The position numbers and the translations under genes are program-made. Shown here one piece after another: positions 1 to 9,200 of a stretch of DNA of 45,667 bases. Under the pieces are notes generated by a model. That model saw only the letters and a program-made list of their open reading frames with translations, did not search any database and was not told where the DNA came from. The stretch lies in the NCBI GenBank assembly GCA_016201275.1, contig JACQDB010000136.1, forward strand, positions 1 through 45,667, given 5' to 3'. Origin of the DNA: Acidobacteriota bacterium. GTDB lineage: Bacteria; Acidobacteriota; Blastocatellia; UBA7656. Within the stretch, counting starts at the first letter, position 1. Each line of letters opens with the position of its first letter.

Positions 1-20
1 AACCTACAGAGCATCGGGTA

Positions 21-284
21 AGGTTGGACTTTAACCATCCCCCAACTGCCGTGGGGGGGATTCGTTTCTCGTTGGCAGCGTTTCGTAGGTTGGACTTTAA
101 CTATCCCCCGATTGCCATCGGGGGGATTCGTTTATCCTTGGCGGTGTTTCGTAGGTTGGGCTTTAACTATCCCCCAACTGCGGTTGGGGGGATTGGTTGA
201 TCTTTCACGGCGTTTCGTAGGTTGGATTTTAACAATCCCCCCAATTGCCATCGGGGGGATTGGCAAGCTCGGTTCGCCTCTGAA
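21..284. repeat. Tandem array of four 66-bp repeats
   Basis: Four head-to-tail units start with AGGTTGGRYTTTAAC-like sequence at 21, 87, 153 and 219, an exact 66-bp period. Each unit contains an inverted repeat of the form ATCCCCC-(about 11 nt)-GGGGGGAT, so each can fold into a G/C-rich hairpin. The units differ at scattered positions, including compensating changes in the hairpin arms. Because 66 is a multiple of three, a reading frame stays open across the array, but no protein signature is seen. The array lies downstream of the convergent end of panC. Confidence 0.85.
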
Positions 285-399
285 AAATGTACAAAGTCGA
301 GCTAAGGATTGTGGATTAAATAAAGTACAACCTGTACGGGCGACCACAGCGGGTCGCTCGTACAAGGCATTGAAAAATGTACCAAGTTGAGATAAGGAG
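281..399. repeat. Dispersed hairpin repeat, copy 1, flanked by a direct repeat
   Basis: A 28-29 nt sequence beginning TGAAAAATGTAC occurs at 281-308 and again at 371-399, 90 bp apart. Between them lies a hairpin with arms 333-345 and 352-364 (one mismatch, core GTACGGGCGACC). The stretch from about 302 to 380 matches, in inverse orientation, the sequence at 31692-31783, including AAATAAAGT, CAACCTG and the same hairpin. This makes it a member of a dispersed repeat family. Confidence 0.7.
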
Positions 400-428
400 T
401 TCTCCTTTTGCGTTGAGGGTTGTCGAAA

Positions 429-1286
429 TTAAATTTCGCCGTTCAGCACGATGTTATCAATCAAGCGGGTCTTGCCGAAAAAGACTGCCATCGAAACCAG
501 CGTCGGGCTGACGTAAGGGACCGTCGTCACCGCTTCAAGATTGGTGGTGTCGGTGATGGCGAGGTAATCGAGTCTGGCCAGAGGTTCGGCTTCGATGATG
601 GCACGCATCGCATTCAACAAGCGTCCGCTGTCGCGTTCGCCGCCGTGGTACAGCGAGCGGCATTTTTCCAGAGCGCGGCGCAACACTGTCGCCGCCTTGC
701 GCTCGTCGGTCGAAAGATAAACATTGCGTGACGACAACGCCAAGCCGTCTTCTTCGCGCACCGTCGGGCCGACAACGATTTCAACATCCATCACCAGGTC
801 TTTCACCATGCGTTTGATGAGGATGACCTGCTGCGCGTCTTTGCGCCCGAAAAAGGCGAAGTGCGGATGTACGATGTTGAATAATTTGTTGACCACAGTG
901 GCAACGCCGCGAAAGTGGCCGGGACGCGCAGCACCTTCGAGGCGCTCGCTGATGGTCTCGACATTGATATAGGTTTTATAGCCGTTCGGGTACACATCGT
1001 CCGGCGTCGGCGCAAAGATATAATCCACATTGCGCGTGAACGCCAGTTCCGCATCACGCGCCAAATCTCTGGGATAATGCGCCAAGTCTTCGTGCGCCGC
1101 AAACTGCGTAGGGTTGACGAAGACCGAAGCGATTACCGTATCGCACATCTCCCGCGCCTGACTCATCAAGGCGAGGTGGCCTTCGTGCAGCGCTCCCATC
1201 GTTGGCACCAAGCCGATAATCTTGCCATCGGCGCGCAGGTCTCGCGCCACCGATACCATACGGGTTGCTCTGTTGATGATTTCCAT
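429..1286 (-). CDS. panC: Pantothenate synthetase (pantoate--beta-alanine ligase)
   Basis: This cytosolic enzyme joins pantoate and beta-alanine with ATP through a pantoyl-adenylate, the last step of pantothenate synthesis. The 285-residue product has normal family length. The nucleotide-binding signature PTMGALHEGH lies at residues 28-37, GRKDAQQ at 147-153 and the KMSKS-like SSRN at 185-188. It follows panB on the same strand with a 135-bp gap filled by heptad repeats, and the pair is probably one transcription unit. The ATG at 1286 is preceded by GAGGACTAT; that SD-like GAGGA is part of the repeat tract rather than a separate site. Confidence 0.97.
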   Translation of the reverse strand: MEIINRATRMVSVARDLRADGKIIGLVPTMGALHEGHLALMSQAREMCDTVIASVFVNPTQFAAHEDLAHYPRDLARDAELAFTRNVDYIFAPTPDDVYPNGYKTYINVETISERLEGAARPGHFRGVATVVNKLFNIVHPHFAFFGRKDAQQVILIKRMVKDLVMDVEIVVGPTVREEDGLALSSRNVYLSTDERKAATVLRRALEKCRSLYHGGERDSGRLLNAMRAIIEAEPLARLDYLAITDTTNLEAVTTVPYVSPTLVSMAVFFGKTRLIDNIVLNGEI

Positions 1287-1412
1287 ATAGTCCTCAGTCC
1301 TCAGTCCTCAGTCCTTAGTCCCTAGCCCCTTGTCCTTAGCCTTAGCAGAATCATCAGGCATGGTGAGGGAAGTACAAACTAAGGGCTGAGGACTAAGGGC
1401 TAAGGACTATAT
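1287..1412. repeat. Heptad-repeat inverted spacer between panB and panC
   Basis: About five copies of a seven-base unit of the AGTCCTC/AGTCCTT type run from 1289 to about 1325. The inverse series (GAGGACT, AAGGACT, AGGGCTA) runs from 1379 to 1410. The two arms can pair over about 33 bases with few mismatches. The same style of heptad hairpin recurs at 6114-6193. Confidence 0.75.
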
Positions 1413-1421
1413 AGACATATG

Positions 1422-2315
1422 TTAATTGATTGGGCCGAGCGGCGGCATGGATTGCGAATGCTCTTCTTCAAGATTGACGATAGTGCCTTCGGGCAGCGCG
1501 TAACTTTCTTCGTCGGCAGGGAAGCGGCGCGCCGTAACATCGTCGGCATATTGTTTGAGCGCACTGGCAATCACGGTTTTAACATCGGCATATTGGCGAA
1601 CGAATTTTGCCGTATGCCCGAACGTCAAACCGATCAAATCGGTGAACACGAGAATCTGTCCGTCGCATTCGACTCCCGCGCCTATGCCTATGGTTGGAAT
1701 GCTCAGGCGTTCAGTGATAATCCGCGATAATTCTTTGGGCATCCCTTCGAGAACGACAGCAAAAGCGCCAGCGCCTTCCAGCGCCAGAGCGTCTTCGATC
1801 AACTCTTTAGCGGCTTCCATAGTTTTGCCCTGGACGCGATAGCCGCCCATTTGCAGCAGTGATTGCGGCGTCAAGCCGATATGTCCCATCACTGGGATTT
1901 CGGCTTCGACAATGGCGCGCAGGATGTGTGCGCGTTTGCGTCCGCCTTCGATTTTAACCGCTTCCGCGCCGCCCTCTTTGATGAAGCGTATGGCCGAGGC
2001 GACGCCGCGTTCGGCGCTGTCTTGATAATAGCCGAAGGGCATATCGCCAACGATGAGGGCGCGTTTGACGCCGCGTTTGACGGCGCGGGTGGCGGCAATC
2101 ATCTCGTCCAAAGTGATCGGCAAGGTGGAGTCATAGCCTAAAACGGTTTGCGCCAGACTGTCGCCGACGAGGATGAAATCGAAGCCTGCTTCATCCACCA
2201 GTCGTGCGGTCGGATAATCGTAAGCGGTCAAGGCGACGATGGGTTGTCCGCCTTTGCGAGCGCGGAGTTGCGGGGCGGTGATCTTTTTCCCCTGGGGAGC
2301 GCTGATGTGACTCAT
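1422..2315 (-). CDS. panB: 3-methyl-2-oxobutanoate hydroxymethyltransferase
   Basis: The enzyme transfers a hydroxymethyl group from methylene-tetrahydrofolate to 2-ketoisovalerate to give ketopantoate, the first committed step of pantothenate synthesis. The 297 residues form a complete TIM-barrel family member. Visible signatures are VGDS (50-53), the metal-binding VGD with D91, KIEGG at 121-125 and VLEGMP around the catalytic glutamate at 190. The ATG at 2315 is preceded by GAGGA eight bases upstream. It lies upstream of panC on the same strand. No panE or panD is seen in the window. Confidence 0.97.
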   Translation of the reverse strand: MSHISAPQGKKITAPQLRARKGGQPIVALTAYDYPTARLVDEAGFDFILVGDSLAQTVLGYDSTLPITLDEMIAATRAVKRGVKRALIVGDMPFGYYQDSAERGVASAIRFIKEGGAEAVKIEGGRKRAHILRAIVEAEIPVMGHIGLTPQSLLQMGGYRVQGKTMEAAKELIEDALALEGAGAFAVVLEGMPKELSRIITERLSIPTIGIGAGVECDGQILVFTDLIGLTFGHTAKFVRQYADVKTVIASALKQYADDVTARRFPADEESYALPEGTIVNLEEEHSQSMPPLGPIN

Positions 2316-2367
2316 GGATTTTTTTCCTCGACTATGGGCTTGAGTCGGTGACGGCTCAGTTGGTAAG

Positions 2368-2476
2368 TATAGCGTTCCGGTTGGCGTTTACGAAATCCGC
2401 TCTGACCATTTTTCAAACTACCACACTTGGTTGTGACCGCCTCTCAACAAATCATACGCCTCTGCAACCCGCTATA
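2368..2476. repeat. MITE-like element, copy A (TATAGCG termini)
   Basis: The element starts with TATAGCG at 2368 and ends with CGCTATA at 2476, about 109 bp. Its right half (GACCGCCTCTCAACAAATC, then CTCTGCAACCCGCTATA) closely matches the right half of the copy at 27977-28085. The left half is more diverged. Its right end overlaps the 3' end of the glutaredoxin-like gene. Confidence 0.7.
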
Positions 2477-2741
2477 GGGCGGCGAGGCGGCGCAGTTTGC
2501 GTTGGAACTCCTGCGGCTCAACTGTGTGCTTGAAGGCTTTGACGCCGTTGATGAAGATGACCGGAATATCGTATTGATACTGCTCTTTTAAGGCGGCGTC
2601 TTCTTCGATGTTCACTTCTTCGATGAGGATTGCCGCCAGATCAGCGCTGGCCTCTATGTTGGCTTTGGCTACTTCGCACAGATGACAACCGGGTTTGGAA
2701 TAAATCGTGACGATGGCTTTTTTCTGCGCCGCGTTCTGCAT
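2472..2741 (-). CDS. Glutaredoxin-like thiol-disulfide protein
   Basis: This 89-residue cytosolic protein has a thioredoxin fold. A redox pair CHLC sits at residues 19-22 after the first beta strand (IVTIYSKPG), and a cis-proline IPVIFING motif lies at 59-66, as in the small glutaredoxin-like (DUF836-type) family. It probably reduces disulfides or glutathione mixed disulfides; the partner is unknown. The frame ends in a TAG (2474-2472) that lies inside the inverted terminus of the MITE-like element, so the element provides the stop codon and possibly the last residues. It is transcribed towards panB but separated from it by 156 bp. Confidence 0.85.
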   Translation of the reverse strand: MQNAAQKKAIVTIYSKPGCHLCEVAKANIEASADLAAILIEEVNIEEDAALKEQYQYDIPVIFINGVKAFKHTVEPQEFQRKLRRLAAL

Positions 2742-2812
2742 ATTGCATTTCTACAGGAAAACCACAGGCAGGGCAAATTTGGTAGTGTCCTAAAGTTGTG
2801 GTGATGGCCTCC

Positions 2813-2864
2813 TAGCCCGCCAAGCGGGTGATAGCCAATTGGCTATCACCCGCTTGGCGGGCTA
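2813..2864. repeat. Perfect 52-bp palindrome
   Basis: The two 26-base arms are exact reverse complements around a central CAATTG (centre between 2838 and 2839). Arms contain TAGCCCGCCAAGCGGG. With no loop, it forms a long cruciform or RNA hairpin between the divergent glutaredoxin-like and Rieske genes. There is no T-run, so it is not a typical intrinsic terminator. Confidence 0.9.
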
Positions 2865-3250
2865 ACCATATGGCTGGGCGTTCAGCCACCGGCTAACGCC
2901 CGTGGCTTTATGCTTGCGTCCGCTTCGTGCGCGCTCAACCGCACCATACGATTAAGACACATCGAGACGACAAGAATCGAGATGATTTTTTTCGGCTGAA
3001 GAATTTTTTTCCGGCGTTGCCAGAGAAATCGGCGTTTGCTGCTTTGACACGCTTGCGCGCTCATGCTATAAACGTGGCCATTCATTATAAACGTAGTTGT
3101 AGCAGGATGCAGCAAGAGTAATTGCAAAACCTATGACCGTAGTCACTCTGCAAAATTCATACAGGATAAAGTTGCGAGACGTGCGTAGCGTCTCACGGAA
3201 GGCATCATATTTTTATCGTCTGAATGGACGCACTAATGGGGACCTTCAGT
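2865..3250. other. Intergenic leader of the complex III genes
   Basis: About 385 bp without a recognisable gene. It contains a short G/C hairpin (GGGCGTT/AACGCCC at 2876-2901) and a small hairpin GAGACG/CGTCTC at 3176-3194. No confident promoter could be assigned by eye. The promoter for the Rieske to cytochrome c genes should lie here, since the upstream gene points away. Confidence 0.4.
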
Positions 3251-3928
3251 ATGAGCACAGAAGATATCAAACAGGAGAGTACACCTAAGCCAGAGGTAGA
3301 AGTAAAAGCGCCACCCGTTCCAAAAACTGAAGTCGCAGAAAAGCCCGCGCCGCCGGTCAAAGCGGCAGCGCCACCACCGAAACCGTCAACCGTAGGCTCG
3401 TCCGCTGCCGCCAAAAGCAAGGCCGTAGTGGAAAGCACTGCGCCAGACCCGGTGAATCAATTGCGTCGTGGCATCGTCTGGGCCTCTTTGGGAGGATTTC
3501 TGGCAACCTGTTTTTTGATGTTCCTGCGGTTTTTCCTGCCACGCACCCTGTTCGAGCCGTCCACCAGTTTCCGCATCGGCTACCCTTCAGATTTCGGCTT
3601 CGGCGTAGATACAAAATTCCAGCAACAGTATCGGATTTGGGTGGTGAAAAAATCCGAAAAGCTGTTTGTCATCTATGCCCGTTGCACGCATCTGGGGTGT
3701 ACGCCGGATTGGAAGCCCAGCGAAAATAAATTCAAATGTCCGTGCCACGGCAGTGGCTACACTGACGAAGGCATAAATTTTGAAGGCCCAGCGCCGCGAC
3801 CGATGGATCGCGCTCACGTTGAAGTTGATCCCTCCGGGCAGATCGTCGTTGATGTGGCGCGTTTGTATAAGTGGCCGAAGGGCGAAGAAACGGAATTCGA
3901 CAAAGATGGCGCTTTCCTACAGGTCTAA
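3251..3928 (+). CDS. Rieske [2Fe-2S] iron-sulfur protein of complex III
   Basis: This is the high-potential Fe-S subunit that takes the first electron from quinol in a cytochrome bc/b6f-type complex. Counting from 3251, a proline-rich cytoplasmic N terminus of about 70 residues is followed by one membrane anchor (75-96) and an external Rieske domain. Both cluster motifs are intact: CTHLGC (145-150) and CPCHGSG (163-169). The ATG at 3251 was chosen because GGGGA lies eight bases upstream; an in-frame ATG at 3224 would add nine residues and has no visible SD. The long Pro/Ala/Lys-rich tail is unusual for the family. Cytochrome b follows 136 bp downstream on the same strand. Confidence 0.93.
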   Translation: MSTEDIKQESTPKPEVEVKAPPVPKTEVAEKPAPPVKAAAPPPKPSTVGSSAAAKSKAVVESTAPDPVNQLRRGIVWASLGGFLATCFLMFLRFFLPRTLFEPSTSFRIGYPSDFGFGVDTKFQQQYRIWVVKKSEKLFVIYARCTHLGCTPDWKPSENKFKCPCHGSGYTDEGINFEGPAPRPMDRAHVEVDPSGQIVVDVARLYKWPKGEETEFDKDGAFLQV

Positions 3929-4064
3929 AGCTGTCGGCGTCCCGTTGCTTCATGAGTTTGTGGTATCGCTATCATCACCATCTTTCCGTCATCTTGTTTG
4001 AAATTGAATGTGCCGCTTTTTTCAAAAGCTCTAGCGGCTGCATTGTTCACGTAGGAGGATCGCT

Positions 4065-5021
4065 ATGGAACCTGAAAAGCCTGAGCAACCGGAACCGAAA
4101 ACCCCTGTCGGACTCGCAACCCGAGTGCGCGAAGGCATGAAAGAAGACCTTGAGGCGATTAAGACCAAGGCCAACAAGGACAATGTCAAAGCAGAGATCG
4201 AGAACCTTAAAGACCCGACCAAGACGCAACTGTATAAATCCATCTTTCGCGTCAAGCACGAACCCACGCCGAGGTCGCGGTCGCTGGGCGTTCTCACCAA
4301 CGTCTTTCTGCATCTGCATCCGGCCAAGATCAACCGCGATGCCGTGCGCTTCAGTTATACCTGGGGCATGGGCGGCATCACCTTTTATCTGTTCATCGTT
4401 TTGACCTTTACCGGCATCCTGCTGATGTTCTATTACCACCCCTCGAAAGGGCAGGCTTATCAGGACATTCTGTATCTGGAAAACGATGTGCCGTTTGGCA
4501 AACTGCTACGCAATATGCACCGCTGGGGGGCGCACTTGATGGTCATCACCACCTGGCTGCATATGTTCCGTGTGGTCTTGACCGGCTCCTATAAAACGCC
4601 GCGTGAATTTAACTGGGCGGTCGGCGTGGTGCTGTTGACGCTCACTTTGTTGTTGAGTTTCACCGGCTACCTGTTGCCCGATGACCAACTCGGATTCTGG
4701 GCGGTGACGGTGGGAACCAATATGGCAAAGGCGTCGCCGATGCTGGGCAATGAAGGCCCGTTTGGCGCACAAGCCGGTATGACGCCCTATAACGATGTGC
4801 GCTTCGCTTTGCTGGGCGGCTCAATTGTTGACGCCAACGCTTTGCTGCGAAGCTACATCTGGCACTGCATCGCCATACCGACCATCGTCAGCGTGTTGCT
4901 GGCGGTGCATTTTTGGCGTGTTCGCAAAGATGGCGGGATTTCGGGACCCGCCCCCGTTATGCTGGAATCGGAAATGCGCGCCGCTGGCTCACGCGCTGTC
5001 AAAGGCGCAGCTGGAAAATGA
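4065..5021 (+). CDS. Cytochrome b (b6-type N-terminal half) of complex III
   Basis: This membrane subunit carries the two b haems of the quinol:cytochrome c oxidoreductase. It has 318 residues: a charged cytoplasmic extension of about 95 residues, then four membrane helices. Haem ligands are H152 and H166 in helix B (spacing 14) and H267 and H282 in helix D (spacing 15), the spacing seen in cytochrome b6. The extension is absent from ordinary b6 and looks partly helical and charged ([15 protein letters not shown]). A strong AGGAGG lies at 4053-4058, six bases before ATG. The C-terminal half of cytochrome b is supplied by the next gene, so this is a split cytochrome b. Confidence 0.94.
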   Translation: MEPEKPEQPEPKTPVGLATRVREGMKEDLEAIKTKANKDNVKAEIENLKDPTKTQLYKSIFRVKHEPTPRSRSLGVLTNVFLHLHPAKINRDAVRFSYTWGMGGITFYLFIVLTFTGILLMFYYHPSKGQAYQDILYLENDVPFGKLLRNMHRWGAHLMVITTWLHMFRVVLTGSYKTPREFNWAVGVVLLTLTLLLSFTGYLLPDDQLGFWAVTVGTNMAKASPMLGNEGPFGAQAGMTPYNDVRFALLGGSIVDANALLRSYIWHCIAIPTIVSVLLAVHFWRVRKDGGISGPAPVMLESEMRAAGSRAVKGAAGK

Positions 5022-5026
5022 TTCGA

Positions 5027-5170
5027 TTGCGGATTGCCGATTGCCGATAACCGATTGAAACTTTCAACCGGCTATCCACTATCTACAATCCCTCGTTGAA
5101 CGCGGAATATTCATAACTGTCACGGCAACGGATAGAAATTCTGCAATCGGCACGCCGCAATCCGCAAGGG
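5027..5170. repeat. Heptad-type inverted spacer between cytochrome b and subunit IV
   Basis: A run of GATTGCG/GATTGCC/GATAACC heptads lies at about 5028-5060, and the inverse, GCAATCGGCACGCCGCAATCC, lies near 5143-5166. The arms can pair around a loop of about 80 bases. The SD of the next gene begins just after the right arm. It resembles the spacers at 1287-1412 and 6114-6193 in architecture but uses a different heptad. Confidence 0.6.
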
Positions 5171-5177
5171 AGGAAAC

Positions 5178-6113
5178 ATGGATTGGCATCAACTTTGGAC
5201 AATTGCGACCTTGCCGGACAATATCCCCATCGTCGCCATGTTGTTTTTGATACCGTTCTTCAGTTGGCTGGGATTCCGTCAGGCCATCGCCAACGACCGC
5301 TTGATTGCACAACTGGAAGCCGACCCCAAATTGGCCAAGACGCATCATCGCAAGACCTGGCCGTGGCAACCGAATTGGACGAAAGAACTGCACGTCTGGC
5401 CGTACCTGCTGCGGATCGAATTTCTGGCGACCTTGATTGTCACGATTATTTTGTATGTCTGGTCAATCACCTTGAATGCGCCGCTGGAAGAACCCTCGAA
5501 TCCGAACCTGACGATGAACCCCTCGAAAGCGCCTTGGTACTTTTTAGGGTTGCAGGAAATGCTCGTCTATTTCGATCCGTGGATCGCCGGTGTAGTAATG
5601 CCGACGTTGATTTTGATTGGCCTGATGGTCTTTCCGTATGTGGATGCCAATCCGCTGGGTTCCGGTTATTACACTTGGAAACAACGCAAGATTGCCATCG
5701 GCGCGTTTCTGGTTGGCTTTGCCACCTGGGTGCTGTTAATCATCATCGGCACGTTTATGCGCGGCCCCGGCTGGGTGTGGTTCTGGCCAGGGCAGACCTG
5801 GGATCACAACACCGTGCTGTATGAAGTCAACCGCGATTTGCCGGACCTCGTTGGCATCACCAGTCAACCGTGGAAAGGCATATTTGGCGCGGTGGTGGTC
5901 GGCTTGTTCTTTGCTCTGGCGGGATTCGTCACGCACAAATTGATTATGCGAAAAGAGTTTGACAAGAAGATTTTAGAGCGCACCACGCTGTTGCAGTATC
6001 TGATCTTCCAGTTCTTTGCGATTACCGTCTTGTGGGCATTGCCAATCAAGCTGCTTGCCCGACAATTATTCCGCATCAAGTATGTGATGGTTACACCTTG
6101 GTTCAATATCTGA
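5178..6113 (+). CDS. Cytochrome b C-terminal half / subunit-IV-like protein
   Basis: This supplies the C-terminal part of cytochrome b that forms the quinol-oxidising site. The signature NPSKAPWYFLGLQE (about residues 113-126) occupies the place of the PEWY motif. At 311 residues it is nearly twice the length of PetD-type subunit IV (about 160). About six hydrophobic segments are visible: near 15-32, 77-97, 137-155, 171-191, 230-252 and 265-287. The last two or three have no counterpart in PetD. The SD GGGAGGA lies at 5168-5173 before ATG 5178. The next gene in the operon is the multihaem cytochrome. Confidence 0.9.
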   Translation: MDWHQLWTIATLPDNIPIVAMLFLIPFFSWLGFRQAIANDRLIAQLEADPKLAKTHHRKTWPWQPNWTKELHVWPYLLRIEFLATLIVTIILYVWSITLNAPLEEPSNPNLTMNPSKAPWYFLGLQEMLVYFDPWIAGVVMPTLILIGLMVFPYVDANPLGSGYYTWKQRKIAIGAFLVGFATWVLLIIIGTFMRGPGWVWFWPGQTWDHNTVLYEVNRDLPDLVGITSQPWKGIFGAVVVGLFFALAGFVTHKLIMRKEFDKKILERTTLLQYLIFQFFAITVLWALPIKLLARQLFRIKYVMVTPWFNI

Positions 6114-6193
6114 TTAGTCCCTAGTCCGTAGTCCTTAGTCCTTAGCAGGAAGAACAAATGGCTCAGGACTAGGGACTAGGGACAACTGACTAA
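6114..6193. repeat. Heptad-repeat hairpin between subunit IV and the cytochrome c gene
   Basis: Heptads AGTCCCT/AGTCCGT/AGTCCTT run from 6116 to about 6146. The inverse series (AGGACTAGGGACTAGGGAC) lies at 6165-6183. The arms pair around a loop of about 20 bases. The unit is the same as in the panB-panC spacer. It lies inside what is probably one transcript. Confidence 0.75.
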
Positions 6194-6207
6194 GTTGGAG
6201 GTTCGAG

Positions 6208-9200
6208 ATGGCTGAGAATGAAGTGAGTGAGCAATTAGAGAAAAAGGTTGCGGATGCGCCGCCGCCCGACCCGATTGCCGAGCGTTCATTTAGTTTGCCG
6301 CTAGTGATTTCGGCGCTGTTATTGGTCGTCGTGATGGTCTGGTCTATGTACGATGAAGTGATCGGCCAACGCCCTTGGAAGGCGTATCAAAAAGATTTCG
6401 TGGCAAAATACACCAGCTATCTGGAAAAGGTGCAGGCCAAACAGGGCAAATCCGAAAGGGAATTGAAAGCCTCGGCGGAGTATCAGGAATTAGAGCAGAA
6501 GTACCAAGACGAAGAGGCCAAAGCTAAACCGCGTGTCGCGGAAATCAATGCGCGCATCCAAAAAATTGATGTGCAGCTTGCCGACATCACGCCGCAATTC
6601 CAAGACACCCGCGCCTGGATTGCCGCCAAAACTTTCAATCTGGAAAACACCCCCGAAGCTTCCCGCCCCAGCCTACGCAATGCCATCGCCAACAAGAAAC
6701 AAGAACAGAATAACGTAAAGATTCATCGTGACGCGGGGCAGACCGAAACCAAATCCATGAACTTCACGGAATTGGAACGGATGTACAATTCGCTACGCGA
6801 TGAGAAAGCGCTGCTGTCTTCCGAGGTCGTCGAAATCACCAAGCCGCAAACCGAAGCGAAGAAAAAACTCGATGCTTATACGCAAGATAATTTGACCGGC
6901 TTGACGACCCAGCAAATCGGCCAGTTGATTGATAAGACAAGCAAGTTTGAATTCAAGATCAAACAAATTCACGTCGCCGAAGGCAATCTGGTGGACCGCT
7001 GCGAGTCTTGTCATTTGGGCATACGCGAACCGCTCACCATCACCAAAGCCAATATGAAAGGCGAAGCCGCTTTCGTCTCGCATCCAGACAAAGAGTTGAT
7101 GACCATACACGACCCCGAACGCTTCGGCTGTTCGACTTGTCACGGCGGCAACGGACGCGCCACGGTGTCGGTGGAAAAAGGTCACGGGCGTTACGAGCAT
7201 TGGCTGTGGCCGATGTATTACAAAGAGAATGTGCAGGCCGGTTGCAATCAATGCCATAACCGCGACCGCGTGACGCAAGGCGCGACGGTGTTGAACGAAG
7301 GCAAGAACCTCTTCAACATACGCGGCTGCACGGGCTGCCATCGCTACGAAGGCTATGACCGCGAAACCGATACGCTTTCGAGTTCGCGGCAACAGGTCAA
7401 GCAACTGGAAATGGAGAAGAAAGAGTATCAACTGGCGGTTGAAGATTTGAAACAGGATCGCGGCGAAGACCGCGCCCGGCGCTTGGTTCCCAATGGCGCA
7501 AATCTGGAGATTAATCAACTGCTGGCCTACGTCAGCCAGACCGTCAGCACCATTGATGCGCGCATAGATGAACTCGACCGGCAAGCGAAATACTTGATGC
7601 AGGATCAGAAAAAGGTTGGCCCCAATCTCAAAGAGATCAAGGCCAAACTTCGCAAGGAATGGATACCGGGCTGGTTGAAAGACCCGCAAGCTTTCCGCCC
7701 CGGCACCAAGATGCCTTCCTTCCGTTTGGAAGATGACGAGATCGAAGCCATCTCGGCCTTCATCTGGCAGGATGCCTTGGATGTGCGTGTGCAAACGCAG
7801 GCGCAAGGCGACGCCGAACACGGCAAACAGTTGTTCAAGACGCTGGGATGTCTGGCTTGCCATTCGATCAAGGGCGAAGCCATAGGCATGGGCGAAGGCG
7901 TCATCGGCGGCCACTTCGCGGCCAATCTTTCGCGGCTCGGCGAGAAGGCCAATTACGATTACATCGTGCGCTGGGTTTACAACCCGCGTCGGCGTCTGGT
8001 GCCGTATTCGCCGTCGTTGAAACGCGACATCACCGCCGAGGATTACAAGAAGAAAGGCTTGCCTTTTAACTTCGACGAAGAGCATTCCAAGAGTCCTGTT
8101 GATGGGCGCGAAATGCAGATACACAACATGACCGTGATGCCTAACTTCCGTTTGTCGGACAGCGATGCCCGCGATGTGGCGACGTTTTTAATCGCGCAAA
8201 AGAAACAGGAGCCTAAGTATCCGAGCGCCACTTTTATGGATGACAAAGGGTTGGCCGAAAAGGGCGCGAAATTGGTGAAGACTTACGGGTGCGCCGGTTG
8301 TCATGAAATTCGCGGCCTCGAAGACGAACAGCGCATCGGCACGGAATTGACCCCCGAAGGCAGCAAGCCTATCGAGCGTCTGGATTTCGCTTTGCTGACC
8401 GAGCCAGCCAAAAAAGGCGAAGACCCAGTGACCGGCGAAGAGATGGACAGCGCCAATGGGCGTGAAAACTGGTACGACCACAAAGGCTTCTTTGAAAATA
8501 AACTGAAGAACCCCGGCATCTACGACAAGGGCAAAGAGAAGCCGCCCGAAGAGCGCTTGAAGATGCCCAACATCTACCTTGAAGCGCAAGACATCACGGC
8601 CTTGACGACGTTCTTGTTGGGCAGCGTCGAAAGCAGTTTGCCTGCTTCGATGCGCTACAATCCGACCGGGCAGAAGAAGAACGTGCAGGACGGTTGGTGG
8701 GTGATTCAAAAATATAATTGCATGGGTTGTCACAATGTACTGGTAGGTCAGGACTCGACTTTGATGAGCGTGGCGATGTATCAAGACGCCGATGGCAAAG
8801 AACAATTGCCGCCGCGTTTGACCAGTGAAGGCGCACGCGTTGACCCGACCTGGCTGATGCGCTTTTTGAAAGACCCGTCTTTGAGTTCAACCAATTCGCC
8901 TGCCGATAACAAAGATCCGAGCGTGATTAAAGCAGCGCTGCCGGGGGTGATAGCGCATCTGACCGGCCAAGCAAGCACGGCTGCGATGGCGGCAAAACCG
9001 GCGGCGGGTACAAAATCGGCAACTCCTGCGCCCTCTATGATGGCGGCAAAACCGCCAACCCCTACGTCACCGATGATGGCAACAGCGGCGGCGCTTGATC
9101 CATCTTCGCTGTTAGGCACGCAGATGGGGGCCAATCGCAATGGCGTGCGGTCGTATTTGAAGACTCGTATGCCAACCTTTAATTTCTCGCCCAATGAATT

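Noticed and set aside
21-284. CRISPR array
   Set aside because: The units are contiguous at 66 bp with no constant-length unique spacers, and no cas genes are present.
112-390. Open frame across the tandem array and repeat
   Set aside because: It is open because 66 is divisible by three; there is no SD or conserved motif, and the sequence is repeat DNA.
6793-8124. 443-residue open frame on the minus strand
   Set aside because: It overlaps the multihaem cytochrome in a region that encodes several intact CXXCH motifs on the plus strand.
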